From Aspidapion aeneum (taxonomy: Eukaryota > Arthropoda > Insecta > Coleoptera > Brentidae), in the NCBI GenBank assembly GCA_963576565.1, contig OY755038.1, positions 179,279,452 to 179,343,451 of the forward strand: DNA of 64,000 nucleotides. Reading direction: 5' to 3'. The translations under genes were made by a program, and so were the position numbers. Shown one piece after another: positions 44,378 through 55,132 of the stretch. The notes under the pieces were generated by a model. It worked only from the letters and a program-made list of their open reading frames with translations, searched no databases and was not told the origin of the DNA. Within the stretch, counting starts at the first letter, position 1. Each line of letters opens with the position of its first letter.

Positions 44378-45356
44378 TTAACAAAAATTAATTTCATCTT
44401 CCCAGTATTTATTTTGTTGGCTAAAGACTAATTTTCTTAGTTCTGAAAGATTCAATAATTTAAAGCGATTTAAAGGCTCATATGGGCGATAACTAATATT
44501 TTTAAATAGAGCATTTTTGTTAATGATAAAGTCTTGTACACTTATTGAACTAATTATAGTATCTATACTTTCTATAAAGAAATTATTGAAAATATTTTCA
44601 AGGTTTTCCGTAATCTCAGTACCATTTACATTAATTGTGGGAATCGTACTACTGTTTTTTGTATTAATGATGGATTTCAGTGTTTTCCACATAAGTTTTG
44701 AGTTATTTTTGACCTCATCTATTTTTTTCTCGTAATAAGATTTTTTAAATTGTTTTATAATGCGTACACACGCATTTCGCTTATTGCAATACAAAGTCCA
44801 ATCGTTAGGATGATTCGTAATTTTAAATTTATTATATGCCGCATCTCTTTCAAAAATAGCGGTTCTAGCTATATCAGTGAACCATTCATTATTTTTACGT
44901 ATTTTTATGGTCTGAGTGGGAGAAACTTGATTAAGTGTATCTATGATAACATGAAAAAAGTTTTCAAAGATTAAGTCAGTATTTGTTGAGCTGTACAGCC
45001 AAGATTTCGATATTAATTCTAGTTCCAAGATATTGTAATTAATTTTACGGCAAGCTATTTCTTTATAAATATTTTGACTGGCTAGCATACAGTTTAAATT
45101 AGTTTGAATGGTTACGTGATCTGTAATTTTTGGTTGAACCGATTCTGTGCTTAGATCAAATATATTAGAAAAGACTAAATCTATTATATATTTTGAATCT
45201 CGCTTTATTCTTGTGTAGAAGTCTATATACTGTTTAAATCCAAACTGCTCACAAATCTGTTTTAATCTTTTAGTATATGTATTACTAGGTATATCCCACC
45301 TTATATTAAAGTCGCCCAAAAGTAAGTAGTTGCATTCAAAGTTAATATCTTCCATA
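44378..45356 (-). pseudogene. LINE B endonuclease C-terminus and linker
   Basis: A long minus-strand frame beginning at the truncated end with CNYLLLGDFNIRWD (GDFN motif), then IIDLVFSN and QPKITDHVTIQ (D-H motif of APE endonucleases), followed by the Lys-rich linker: RKNNEWFTDIARTAIFERDA, CNKRNACVRIIKQFKKSYYE and SKLMWKTLKSIIN. It ends at 44378 before the RT fingers. The predicted first residues beyond 45356 belong to the flanking LINE A. Confidence 0.8.
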
Positions 45357-45363
45357 ATTGATT

Positions 45364-46596
45364 CAAAAAAGAAAACAAGCTGGATTGCAACAATCACAGA
45401 GAAATGTCAGTAACCAGTACTCTAAGTAGATTGCACGGTAGGATTTTTAGAGAGCTAATAAAGAATGATTTTCATGAACAAGAAGAAGAAGAGCAAAGTG
45501 GGTTTCGTGCAGGCCGATTTTGTAGTGATAATGTTTTTTGTCTTAAACAAGTAACTGAAAAAAGGAGCGCCAGAAATATAAAGACTTATGTTACCTTTGT
45601 GGACCTACAAAAAGCATATGATACCGTTCCAGTAGAAAAGTTATGAACAATGTTAGAGCAGACCAATATCAACCATACATACATAAAAGCGATAAAAGAC
45701 CTATAAAAAGGGTCAAAATCTAAAATTAATATTGGAAATCGACTTTCAAAAGAATTCCTGGTAACAAAAGGTTTAAGACAGGGATGTTGTATCTCTGCAA
45801 CTTTTTTTAATATATATATCGCAGTAGCTTTCAAAAGCTGGAAATGTAAAGTGCACGGCATGGAAATACAACTTAACGAAGATATGGAGTATATGATAAG
45901 AAAGTTAATGGAAAAATACCAAAAGTGGGGATTAACAGTGAACATGGACAAGACACAGTACTTATGTATTGGAAACGAATCCAGTGAGTTAGAACTAGAC
46001 AATGGACAAGTAATATCTCCATGAAATAAGTATGTATACTTGGGTGTCGCATTTGATAAGACAGGAACAGATTGTAAAGAACTGGAAAACAGAATAGTAA
46101 AAGCAAAAAAGGTTATTGGTTGTCTTAAAAGTATTTTATGGAGCAGAGAGAATGTAAACAATGGTAAAAAGCACGCTGTTTTATGGAATAGAGACTTGTC
46201 GCGTAACAAAAAATACAAAACAAAAATGAAAAGTGTCGAAATGGATGCAATAAGAAGATCAATGAGAATATCTAGAACAGATCACATAAGATATGAGATC
46301 ATAAAGGAAAGAATGGGAATCGAGGGAAGCATAACGGATGACATCACTAAAAGGCAACTGTTATGATACGGTCACGTACAACGGATGAACGTCGAAAGAT
46401 TACCAAAGAAGGTTCTAGAATGGCAACCAATAGGGCGCAGAAAAAGAGGGCGTCCTAACCTAGAATGGCAATTGTCAATCCAAAGACCAATGAGTCAAAA
46501 AAATCTGACAGAAGATGATTGTCAGGACCGAAGAAGGTAGAGAATAGGCGTTGGACAACGTAGAAAAGGGTTTTAAACCGAAATAATAATAAAAAA
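45364..46596 (+). mobile_element. RTE-like LINE A, 3' part
   Basis: The continuation of 28853-30411: it starts with KKENKLDCNN where the first part stops at ISSI. It ends with AAATAATAATAAAAAA and is followed by TTACTTCATC (46597-46606), the same 10 bp that precede the 5' part. Confidence 0.75.
45366..46560 (+). pseudogene. LINE A RT palm to C-terminus (catalytic box deleted)
   Basis: One frame gives VTSTLSRLHGRIFRELI, EQSGFRAGRFCSDNVFCL, YVTFVDLQKAYDTVP (first Asp box) and, after a stop near 45643 (VEKL then stop), KGLRQGCCISATFFNIYIA (QG box). The block with the catalytic ADD pair is missing: EIQLNEDMEYMIRKLMEKY joins sequences that normally flank it. The protein then continues WGLTVNMDKTQYLCIGN, KYVYLGVAFDKTGTDCKE, DAIRRSMRISRTDHIR and, after another stop near 46363, GHVQRMNVERLPKK and GRRKRGRPNLEWQLS. 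The ending is the basis for the RTE-like call. Confidence 0.8.
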
Positions 46597-46606
46597 TTAC
46601 TTCATC
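46597..46606 (+). repeat. Target-site duplication of LINE A, right copy
   Basis: TTACTTCATC, identical to 28843-28852, adjacent to the A-rich LINE tail. Confidence 0.65.
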
Positions 46607-47204
46607 AGCAAAATTTTGTATAATTTTAAAAATATATACTTTAATCTTATGAAATTTGTAAAAATTTTTTAAACCTATTAAAATTTTTTCAAAATTTAAA
46701 TTATGTAAATATTTTTAATTTTAAAAATGTTACATATGTATGAAACTTAAAAAAATTTTTGGAAACATACCTAATAAATTGACCATTACATTCGTACTTA
46801 CATTCACTTGTTAAACTAGTATTACTGGTGGGTCTAAGGTAAAAATGGCAGTTGCAAAAATGTTGAATTATTTCTTGAATAATGCCAACTCTCTAATTTT
46901 GCGGACAAGGCAGACCCCGTTTGGCATTTACCACACTGAAAGACATGTAATTAGGTGGTCTGGTCAAACGTACAGACCATTTTTTTTTATTTTGTGTGCT
47001 GGTGGTACAATAATTGTAAATTTTTCCTCTGTGAGCTTTTCCCGGGCGAACCTATCCTCATCCGAATTTCGATAAAACGAGCTAAGAAGATTTAAATTTT
47101 TTTCACCTTTTAACGTATTCTGTATTAGCTATAAACCTAACAAATATTTATGGCCTCTGGGGGGCGAACAAGGTCGGTCAGTAAAAAAAAGCCAAATACT
47201 TTTT
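46607..47204. other. AT-rich spacer
   Basis: No feature recognised. The 76-codon frame at 46845-47075 has no supporting signal. Confidence 0.35.
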
Positions 47205-47655
47205 TTACCTTCCTAGCCCGCGCAGCAATGGCTAGAGAAGGTATTATTTTCGATGTTTTTTTTTTTTTTGAGATAACGCCTAAAATGTTTTATTTAGGTG
47301 TATTTTGATCTATCTTAGCAATATCGTCGTGATGTCTGTGTGTGTATGTCTGTCCGTAGCACGATAGCTTCTAAACTCATGAACTGATTTTCCCAAAATT
47401 TACAGGTAAAATAGTGTTCAAAACTCTAACGAGCTGATTTGCTCAAAATTTGGTCAAAATTCATTTATGCTAATGAAAGTTTTTTTAACAATTAAAAATG
47501 AAAAAAATGCTAACTTTTTAACGGAACATCGGATCAGTATGCGATTTTCGGAATATAGTAGACTACATTTTTCTTAATAATTTGTGTTATAACCAAAAAC
47601 TTCTTAGGAGGTTTCGTTTCTGAGATATTTACAAAATCTATTTTTACGGCTGATA
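47205..47655 (-). repeat. Dispersed repeat D, copy 2, first part
   Basis: Inverse of the D copies at 890 and 51500. It starts TTACCTTCCTAGCCCG, contains GAGATAACGCCTAAAAT, ATCTTAGCAATATCGTCGTG, GATGTCTGTG...TGTCTGTCCGTA and AACGAGCTGATTTGCTC, and ends in ACGGCTGATATA. A 1.65-kb foldback interrupts it. Confidence 0.8.
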
Positions 47656-47659
47656 TATA

Positions 47660-49306
47660 CAGGGTGACTGGTAAGTAGACGTATTCCTTTAAGGAGGTGA
47701 AAGTAGAGCCTATTTGCTACCGAATAAAAATTATTCTCCTCTATACCATTCTTAACGGTTTTCGAGATAATCAATTTTTTTAAAAATTTAACAAATTTAA
47801 TGCTTTGCGGGACAAATATTTAAAATTAAGGAAAATAATAAGAGCTTTTTCAAATGTCGCTTTTTGAGTTATAAGCTAACACACTAGCACAAATACCAGC
47901 ATTGAAAATTATTGAAACACTAATGTTAACTACTAAATTATTTCGGTTTAAACTTCACTTTTCTTGTCAAGTTTCTGACTAATAAGTCGTTTATGCTTAA
48001 AAATTTCAAAAATTTCCTAATACATCAAACGTACAAATTATTGTTAAAAGTTCTCCATTCTATTGTCGTCAAAATAAGGTACATTATTTCAGATTTGCCT
48101 TTTTGTTTTATTATTAAATAAATTATTTATTTTTAAGAGTAACGGTTTTATTTTCGCATTTATAAGAAATACGTAAGTTACACTGTAACACTATTTTGCT
48201 TTCTTCTCTTATCGCAATTTGGTATGATACTCATCAAAAATGTTGGTATTTATTAATACACCGTACGCATTTATTTTTTAATTATAAACAATAACAAAAT
48301 TTAGTTTCAATTTATCGTCTAAAGTGTCGATTTAAACAGTACTGATCTTTGGCATTAATTCACGGTATCTAAAATGGCAACGTTTAGTTTTCCCGAATAT
48401 GCTGATATTTTATTTATTTATGGTTTTTCAAATGGCAATTTTACATTGTATTGCCAACATAATAAAAAAAAACAGACATTAATTAATTATTGTTTTATTA
48501 TATAATAAGGCGTCAATTGTGTACATGACTTGCAAGACAGTGCATTCAGGAATGCCTGGCAATAAATTACACGTTTTATCTATCATCTATCATGAAAATT
48601 TCAAAATTCCTGAACAGAAAATAATAATAAGTACTTCTTCACTAGTTACAACTATTACTATTATGTAGTTGGTAATTTGACAAAAATAGTTTAGGCCGTA
48701 CCTAATTAAGCTTAATTTTAACGCCAATATGTGGCAACATTTTTATTGCAAAACTAGATTACAAAAGCAAATCAAGTACTTTTTTCTTAATATAAATGTG
48801 ATTTTTTTTGGAAAATGAAACCGTTACTCTTAGAAATAAATAATTTATTTAATAATAAAATAAAAATTCAATTCTGAAATAATGTACCTTATTTTGACAA
48901 CAATAAAATGGAGAACTTTTAACAATAATTTGTACGTTTGATGTACCATGAAATTTTCGAAACTTTCAAGCATAAAGGAATCATTAGTCAGAAACTTGAC
49001 AAGAAAAGTAAAGTTTAAACCGAAATCATTTAATCGTAAACATTAGTGTTTCAATAATTTTCAATGCTGATATTTGTGTTAGTGTGTTAGCTTATAATTT
49101 AAAAAGTGACATTTAAAAAAGCTCTTATTATTTTCCTTATTTTTAAATAATTGTCCCGCAAAGCATTAAATTTTTAAAATTTAAGAAAAAATTGAATATC
49201 TCGAAAACCGTTAAGAATGGTATAGAGGAGAATAATGATTATTCGGTAGCAAATAGGCTTTACTTTCACCTCCTCAAAGAAATAAATCTACTTACCAGTC
49301 ACCCTG
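47660..49306. mobile_element. 1.65-kb foldback element with TATA flanks
   Basis: The left end CAGGGTGACTGGTAAGTAGA and the right end CTACTTACCAGTCACCCTG are inverted, as is most of the following 600 bp on each side: CTATACCATTCTTAACGGTT at about 47740 against 49210, ATTATTGTTAAAAGTTCTCC at 48038 against 48915, and AGTAACGGTTT near 48138 against 48820. TATA lies on both flanks (47656-47659 and 49307-49310). The centre (about 48300-48780) is unpaired. No coding sequence. It sits within repeat D. Confidence 0.85.
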
Positions 49307-49310
49307 TATA

Positions 49311-49408
49311 GGAGTTCACTGAAGTAAACTTGAAGTAAACTTGAAGTGAACTAATAGGCTAGGTAGGAAGATATCAGATCAGTCATGGATCCATTTATTT
49401 TATACCAA
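49311..49408 (-). repeat. Dispersed repeat D, copy 2, remaining part
   Basis: AAACTTGAAGTGAACTAATA, GGCTAGGTAGGAAGATATCA and TCATGGATCCATTTATTT are the complement of 51496-51570. An extra AGTAAACTTGAAGTAAACTT duplication is present. Confidence 0.7.
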
Positions 49409-49450
49409 GTTTCAGCAGCGGATCCAGGATGTCCAGGGAGAGGAGCAGCT

Positions 49451-49490
49451 CCGTAACTAGGGTGATTGGCGCCCGGTGAAATATTAGAGG
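49451..49490 (+). repeat. 40-bp direct repeat, left copy
   Basis: CCGTAACTAGGGTGATTGGC through ATATTAGAGG recurs at 50633-50672 with few changes. The (TA)n, the small foldback and the 170-bp satellite lie between the copies. Confidence 0.7.
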
Positions 49491-49595
<105 letters not shown>

Positions 49596-49609
49596 GTACC
49601 CCTGGGTAG

Positions 49610-49895
49610 GTTTTCTGGGTCTTGAACGACGTGATAGTTCCCTTTACATGCTTTGACCAATGGCAGGTTTTAAATTAGCTCCGAGTCATCACAAGCTATG
49701 CAAAAAGACCTCCATTGCGCAAGCTTCTCCTACGATCCGACCTTCAAACGCGTAAAATTAACTAACTCTGAAGAGCGGGCCACTATGCCATTGGTCGAGA
49801 CAAGTCGTTTCGCACAACAGGCGACCGCTTAAAGTTTGCTATTGGTCAAAGCGTGTGATGTGGATGGTCACATCGTTCAAAACCCAGAATAGCCA
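49610..49895. repeat. Small foldback, about 285 bp
   Basis: TTTTCTGGGTCTTGAACGA and TGCTTTGACCAATGGCAGGT (49611-49668) pair with CTATTGGTCAAAGC and CATCGTTCAAAACCCAGAAT (49841-49890). A pair of CC(A)TTGGTC(G/A)A motifs lies inside. Confidence 0.7.
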
Positions 49896-49898
49896 CCC

Positions 49899-50630
49899 TG
49901 GCCATTTTGATCTTATGGGATTATCTACCCTAAAACTCGCTAAATGACGTTTTTTCCAAATCTTAACTCAGGGTGTGGTTCTTTTGCATTTCTGTGGCCC
50001 TACCATACTGCAACTTAATGCTTTTGTTGATAAACTGTATAGTTTTGAAAATATCATTTTTCAAAGTTTGGCTATTTTGGTCTTATGGGATTCCCTACCC
50101 TAAAATTCGCTGAATGACGTTTTTCCGCATTTTAACCGTGGATGTGGTTTTTTCACATCTCTATTGCCCTACTATACTACGACTCGGTGCTTTTGAAGAT
50201 AAACTGTATAGTTTTTAAAATATGAATTTTCAAAGTTTGGCCATTTTAGTCTTATGGTATTCCCTACCCTAAAATTCGCTAAATGACGTTTTTCCGAATC
50301 TTAACTTGTGGTGTGGCTTTTTTGCATCTCTATGACCGTACCATACTGCAACTCGATGCTTTTGTTATTAAACTGTATAGTTTTTAAAATATGAATTTTA
50401 AAAGTTTGGCCATTTTGGTCTTATGGGATTTCCTACCCTAAAATTCGCTAAATGATTTTTTCCGAATCTTAACTTATTATGTAGTTTTTTCTCTATATCC
50501 TAACTATACTACAACTCGGTGCTTTTGTTGATAAACTGTATAGTTTTTAAAATATGAATTTTCAAACTTTGGCCTTTTTTGTCTTGGACCTTAAAATTCG
50601 CTAAATGACGTTTTTCCGAATCTTAAGGGT
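49899..50630 (+). repeat. 170-bp satellite, 4.4 units
   Basis: TTGG(C/T)(C/T)ATTTTGGTCTTATG starts units at about 49899, 50069, 50239, 50407 and 50571. Each contains CCTACCCTAAAATTCGCT, AATGACGTTTTTCCGAATCT and GATAAACTGTATAGTTTTTA. Confidence 0.9.
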
Positions 50631-50632
50631 CG

Positions 50633-50740
50633 CCGTAACTAGGGTGATTGGCGCACGATGCTATATTAGAGTTCGCCCCCCCCCCCCTACAAAAATTGCC
50701 TCAGAAGTGCGGGGGCCCCGGTCGCACCCCCCTAATACGG
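50633..50740 (+). repeat. 40-bp direct repeat (right copy) and GC-rich hAT-like remnant
   Basis: CCGTAACTAGGGTGATTGGC followed by a 13-14-base C run, GGGGGCCCCGGTCGCACCCC and TAATACGGCACTGGG. The GC-rich style resembles the interiors of hAT MITEs, but matching TIRs were not found. Confidence 0.5.
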
Positions 50741-51480
50741 CACTGGGAAGAATCAAGGAGGTAGCGGCTTTTAACAACTCTGAAGTTTGCCATTAGATGT
50801 AAATAAACTAAGTCGCAGGCGAAAATTTTTTGAAAATAAAGTCATTTTTGTGTAATTTTTTTTAATTAATTTTAAGTGTAAATTTTTGTGAAAAAAAATT
50901 AATTTGGTAAAAAATTGCGGTTTATGCATTGGTTATTTATTTACTGGAACTAAAGTTTATAAATTTTATTTCAGGTATGGAGGGGGCGGGCCTCCTTGGA
51001 TCCGCCACTGTCTAGTTTTATCTGGATTTTATAGACAACACTCTTCTCTGGTTGAAAATGGAGAAATTTTATTTCTTTTCACGACTGTCTTATTTTTTAA
51101 AATCCGATAACCAAAATTAAAGCGGTCCAGTGGTTTTTAAGATATCAGAGGATGTGTGGTTCTGAAGAGGCCCCAAATATAAACAGCCCCCTCTTTTTGG
51201 GATCCCTTCGACTGTACTAAGAGTTAGGTTCTTGAACTCAGCATTTATCTACTATTACATGTTACATTACATATTAACCTACAAAGTGATTATACTTATA
51301 ATAACAATGAACGAATAAACTAATTTCTACAAAGCAACCAGTGCGTTCCTTTTATTTTCCAAAATATTAAAGGGCGACCCTGCCAAGATCAATTTTTTAC
51401 TAAAATGTGTAACGTTACGCTGTACAAAGTGCCCAAAAACAAAAAAGTTAATTACCTTACAAACTGTAATGATTTTAAAT
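50741..51480. other. AT-rich, no gene seen
   Basis: GGAGGGGGCGGGCCTCCTTG at about 50978 followed by GGATCCGCCACTG looks like one end of a GC-rich MITE. The remainder has no recognised feature. Confidence 0.35.
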
Positions 51481-51495
51481 ATTAATAAAAATAAA

Positions 51496-51995
51496 ATAAA
51501 TGGATCCATGACGGATCTGATACCTACCTAGCTAGCCTATTAGCATTCTTCAAGTGAAGCTATGATAATCACCCCTTAAAACAGTTTTTTCTAAATATCT
51601 CGGAAACTAAAGCGCCTACAAAGTTTCTGGTTATAACACGAATTGTTGAAAACTGCATATTGATGCATTTCTCCATTAAAAAGTTAGCATTTTAAAAAAA
51701 TTCTAATTGTCAAAAAACTGTATTAGCATTAATGGATTTTGACCAAAATCTAATCAGCTCGTTAGAGTGCCGAGAGCTATTTTATCTAAAAATTTTATGA
51801 AAATCGGTTCAGCGGTTTAAGAGCTATCGTGTTACGGACAGAAAAAAAATACACACACACACACACACACAGACATCATGACGATATTGCTAGGATAGGT
51901 CAAAATACACCCAAATAATAAATTTTCGGCGTTATCTCAAAAAAAAAATCGTCGAAAAAAATACCTCCTTTAGCCATTGCAGCGTGGGCTAGGAA
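51496..51995 (+). repeat. Dispersed repeat D, copy 3 (uninterrupted)
   Basis: The longest uninterrupted copy. It runs from TGGATCCATGACGGATCTGA through AGCCTATTAGCATTCTTCAA, AAATATCTCGGAAACTAAAG, ATCTAATCAGCTCGTTAGAG, GGTTCAGCGGTTTAAGAGCT, a (CA)n run at 51851-51870 and GACGATATTGCTAGGATAGG to GCGTGGGCTAGGAAGGTAAA. It serves as the empty-site reference for the LINE in copy 1. Confidence 0.8.
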
Positions 51996-52535
51996 GGTAA
52001 AAAAAATATGAGAAAAAATCAATCCAAAGAAGTGATAGGCAGACAATAGCGGAGATACATTGGCAACAAGTAAAGACAATAATCGAATATTGGGAAATGT
52101 TTTTGATCGTTTTTGGAACAATCGCTATATGTACTATTTTGTTTTGGTGTTATTTATGCATAAAAAAACAAATGTATAGAAATATAAGACGCAAAATCGC
52201 AAAAAGTCAAGAACTTTCTTAAATAAATTAGAACTATTAATTTACTAAATGGGACTATAACAGGAGTGCAAAAAAATAAATTTTAATTTTAATTCATAAA
52301 TATGGTGCAAAGAAACAGAAACTAGCTGTCCCACCGCTGGCGCTGTGTGCATGTGTGCGTAATGCCTTTATTGTGCACCGTTACCGTATAAAAATAATTA
52401 GTTTAATTATTTTTCCATAGGAGAAACAGAAAAAATTGAAATTTAGGATTTTCATAAAATATATCAGTAAATTTCTAGTAGTAACATGATGGAAAAATTT
52501 AACCTTAAAAAGGCATCGTCCATGTTGAGTAGTAG
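51996..52535. other. AT-rich spacer
   Basis: Nothing recognised. Confidence 0.35.
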
Positions 52536-52561
52536 ATATATATATATATATATATATATAT

Positions 52562-52625
<64 letters not shown>

Positions 52626-52632
52626 TATATGT
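52536..52632. repeat. (TA)n microsatellite, about 95 bp
   Basis: Alternating TA with one TAGA interruption near 52561 and an AAT near 52619. Confidence 0.95.
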
Positions 52633-52689
52633 GTTTTGGCTTAAAATGAGAAGTGAATGACGTCATTTCCAAGAAATCCTATTGTTCTA

Positions 52690-53500
52690 TTGTTCTTTTG
52701 TGTCTTTTTAACAATAGGCGAACTGTCTGAGTGGTCTTTTTACCCATAGTCGAATAGTGCGAGTAGTTTTTTAAGCATAGCCCAATAGTGTGAGTGCTTT
52801 TTTGAACTTGACCTTGACTTTTTGTTTTTTTGACAAAAGCCGAATAGTGCGACTAGTTTTTTGGGCATAGTAATTTTGTATGAGGAGGAGTTAGGACGGG
52901 GTTTTTAGAGCATAGCCGAATAGTACGAGTGCCTTTTTGACTTTGATATTACAATTTGCAGTTATTTGAGCTTTTGTTTTTTTGACAATAGTCGAATAGT
53001 GCGACTAGTTTTTTAAGCATAGACCAATGGTATGAAGGTAATTTTGTATGGACGGGGCTTTTTGAGCATAGCCGAATAGTACAAGTGGCTTTTTGACTTT
53101 GATATTACAATTTGCAGTTATGTGAGCTTTTGTTTTTTATATGCAGGTGCGTGGATCCTTGTTTTTTTACCAATAGCCGAATATTGCGAGTAGTTTTTTA
53201 AGCATAGGCCAATAGTATGAAGGTAATTTTGTATGAGGAGGAGTTTCACGGGGTTTTTAGAGCATAGGCCAATAGTCTAAGTGCTTTTTTGACTTTGATA
53301 TTACAATGTACAGTTATGTAAGCCTTTGTTTTTTGTGCGCAGGTGCGAGTGGCTCTTTGTCTTTTTGACAATAGCCGAATAGCGTGGGCGGTATTTTTGG
53401 CTTTGATATGATATCGCATAGTTGCGAAGGCCATTATCTTTGTGTACAGAGGCGAGCACTTTGGGTGGTCTTTTAACCTTGATATGACAATGTAAATGTA
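52690..53500 (+). repeat. Irregular 140-200-bp tandem repeat
   Basis: TTGACAATAGCCGAATAGTG, GCGAGTAGTTTTTTAAGCAT, GAAGGTAATTTTGTATGAGG and TTTGATATTACAATTTGCAG recur. Unit starts are near 52707, 52840, 52982, 53168 and 53366. The minus-strand frames at 53246-53533 are by-products. Confidence 0.75.
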
Positions 53501-54085
53501 TGTGTGTCTTTGTGTGCAAGCTGTGCTTGACAATTACACTTGCTTAACTCGGCTTGGTTAAGCAGCGGGATTAAAGTAACAGTTTACTGCCTGGGAGCAA
53601 CCTGACTCCCTGCAATGACCAAGAAGGCTTATGGTACAGTAAACTAAGTAGGTATAGTAAGAACAACTATCAAATGTTGAATCTGCTTTATTGAGATAAA
53701 TCCTCTCTTTTTATATTAAAAAATTGTTAAGGTTCGTGATAAATTATAAAATATAAAATTCTATATAATGTGTTGTTTTATAAACTAAATAATTTATATA
53801 ATTTAAATAGGTAAACTCGATAAGGTTAGTTTATGTTATTAAAACCTAATTTCTCAAGATCACCTGTGTTTAAATAATAAATTTAAAAAATAAAGATTTA
53901 TGAAAATTGGTAAAAAAGAAGATCTGTTTAATTTTGTAATTAAACACTTTGTCTTTTGTGTGCAGGTGTAAGTGGTTCTTTCTCTTTTGTATGTGGAGGC
54001 AAAGAACAAAGTGTGTTTTATTGACATCGACAATGAATGGCCTTGAGCCTAAATTTATTACCCAACAAGTCAAGATAAGTCTAAG
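53501..54085. other. AT-rich spacer
   Basis: No feature recognised apart from a TGTGTGCAGGTG(T/C)AAGTGG fragment at 53958, related to the preceding repeat. Confidence 0.35.
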
Positions 54086-54880
54086 TTAAGATTGCATTCT
54101 CTTGTTACTAATTACACCAGGTGTTCATTCATTATGCTTTGTATGCAGCTGCAAAAGGTATTATTGACTTCGACAATGAATGGTCTTGAACCTAAATTTT
54201 TCAACCGACAAGTCAAGCCAAGTTTAAGTCCACACCACATATATTGTGAAAGAGTTGGGGTTAAGCCAGTTGTCAACCGACAAGTCAAGACAAGTTTGAG
54301 TCAAGATCGCATATATTGTAAAAGAGTGGGTGGTGTCTGATTCATACCAGATGCTTTATTTTTTGTATGCAGAGGCTTATAGTCTGAGAGGCATTATATT
54401 TACTACCCAACAAATCGAGACAAGTTTAAGTAAAGATCGTATTCTCTTGGTACTAATTACAATAGGTGTTCATTTATTATGCTTTTTCAAAATTTGGTAT
54501 GCTGTAAAGTGACATTATATTATTAAAATTTACATCAAAGAACTGCTACAGCTTGTGATTTGTGATCCAATTAATCATGAAGATGCATTGTTGGAAAAAA
54601 TACTCTGCCAGTATATGGGCACCTAAGCTCACACTTACTATAGTTATAATATAACTAAAAACTGAAATATATTTTATTCAACTCCAGATTCAATTACATT
54701 TCGTTTGATACCACAAAAGCCATGCTCTAACTTAAACTCGACACAAAACCCAGCCCAGGTACCAAATTTCACTTAAGTCCAGTAAGCTGTTTTTGAGTTA
54801 TACACGTTGGTCGTTACAGACAGACAGACAGACAGACATACAAACACACACAGACAGACGGCTCGACAAAAAAAAGTTTC
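54086..54880 (+). repeat. 0.75-kb direct repeat, first copy
   Basis: Shared with about 56160-56860: TTACACCAGGTGTTCATTCA, ATTATGCTTTGTATGCA, TTTGATACCACA(A/C)AAGCCAT, AATCATGAAGATGCATTGTT and TCTGCCAGTATATGGGCACC. The CAAGTCAAGACAAGTTTAAG motif repeats inside. A (CAGA)n run at 54828-54860 follows. Confidence 0.75.
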
Positions 54881-55132
54881 AAAATCATCTGAAACACAAA
54901 GACAAGTTTAAGTGAAGATCGTATACCACACAAGCCACGTTTTAACTTAAACTCGACGCAAAACCCCGCCCAGGTACCAAATTTCACTCAAATCAAGCAA
55001 GCTGTTTTTGGGCTATGCACGTTGGTCATTACATACAAACAGAGAGACAGACAGACAGACAAGCAGATATACAAACACAGACAGACGGCGCGACAAAAAA
55101 GTTTCAAAATCATCTGAAACACAAAGATATAT
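54881..55132 (+). repeat. Partial repeat of the preceding 3' end
   Basis: AGCCACGTTTTAACTTAAAC, CCCAGGTACCAAATTTCACT and a second (CAGA)n/(ACAGACGG) run at 55030-55090 duplicate 54718-54880. Confidence 0.65.

Larger units (their letters stand above)
43390..45356 (-). mobile_element. Jockey/CR1-like LINE B, 5' part
   Basis: Minus-strand LINE continuing into 31094-30419 after removal of element C. It is 5'-truncated within the endonuclease (begins just before the GDFN motif) at 45356, next to the candidate ATTGATT duplication at 45357-45363. Confidence 0.75.

Noticed and set aside
45586..46218. 210-codon minus-strand frame
   Set aside because: It is the reverse complement of the LINE A reverse transcriptase region, whose plus-strand motifs are clear.
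53246..53533. Two overlapping minus-strand frames of 72 and 95 codons
   Set aside because: They lie within the irregular tandem repeat and are not repeated as protein in sister units.
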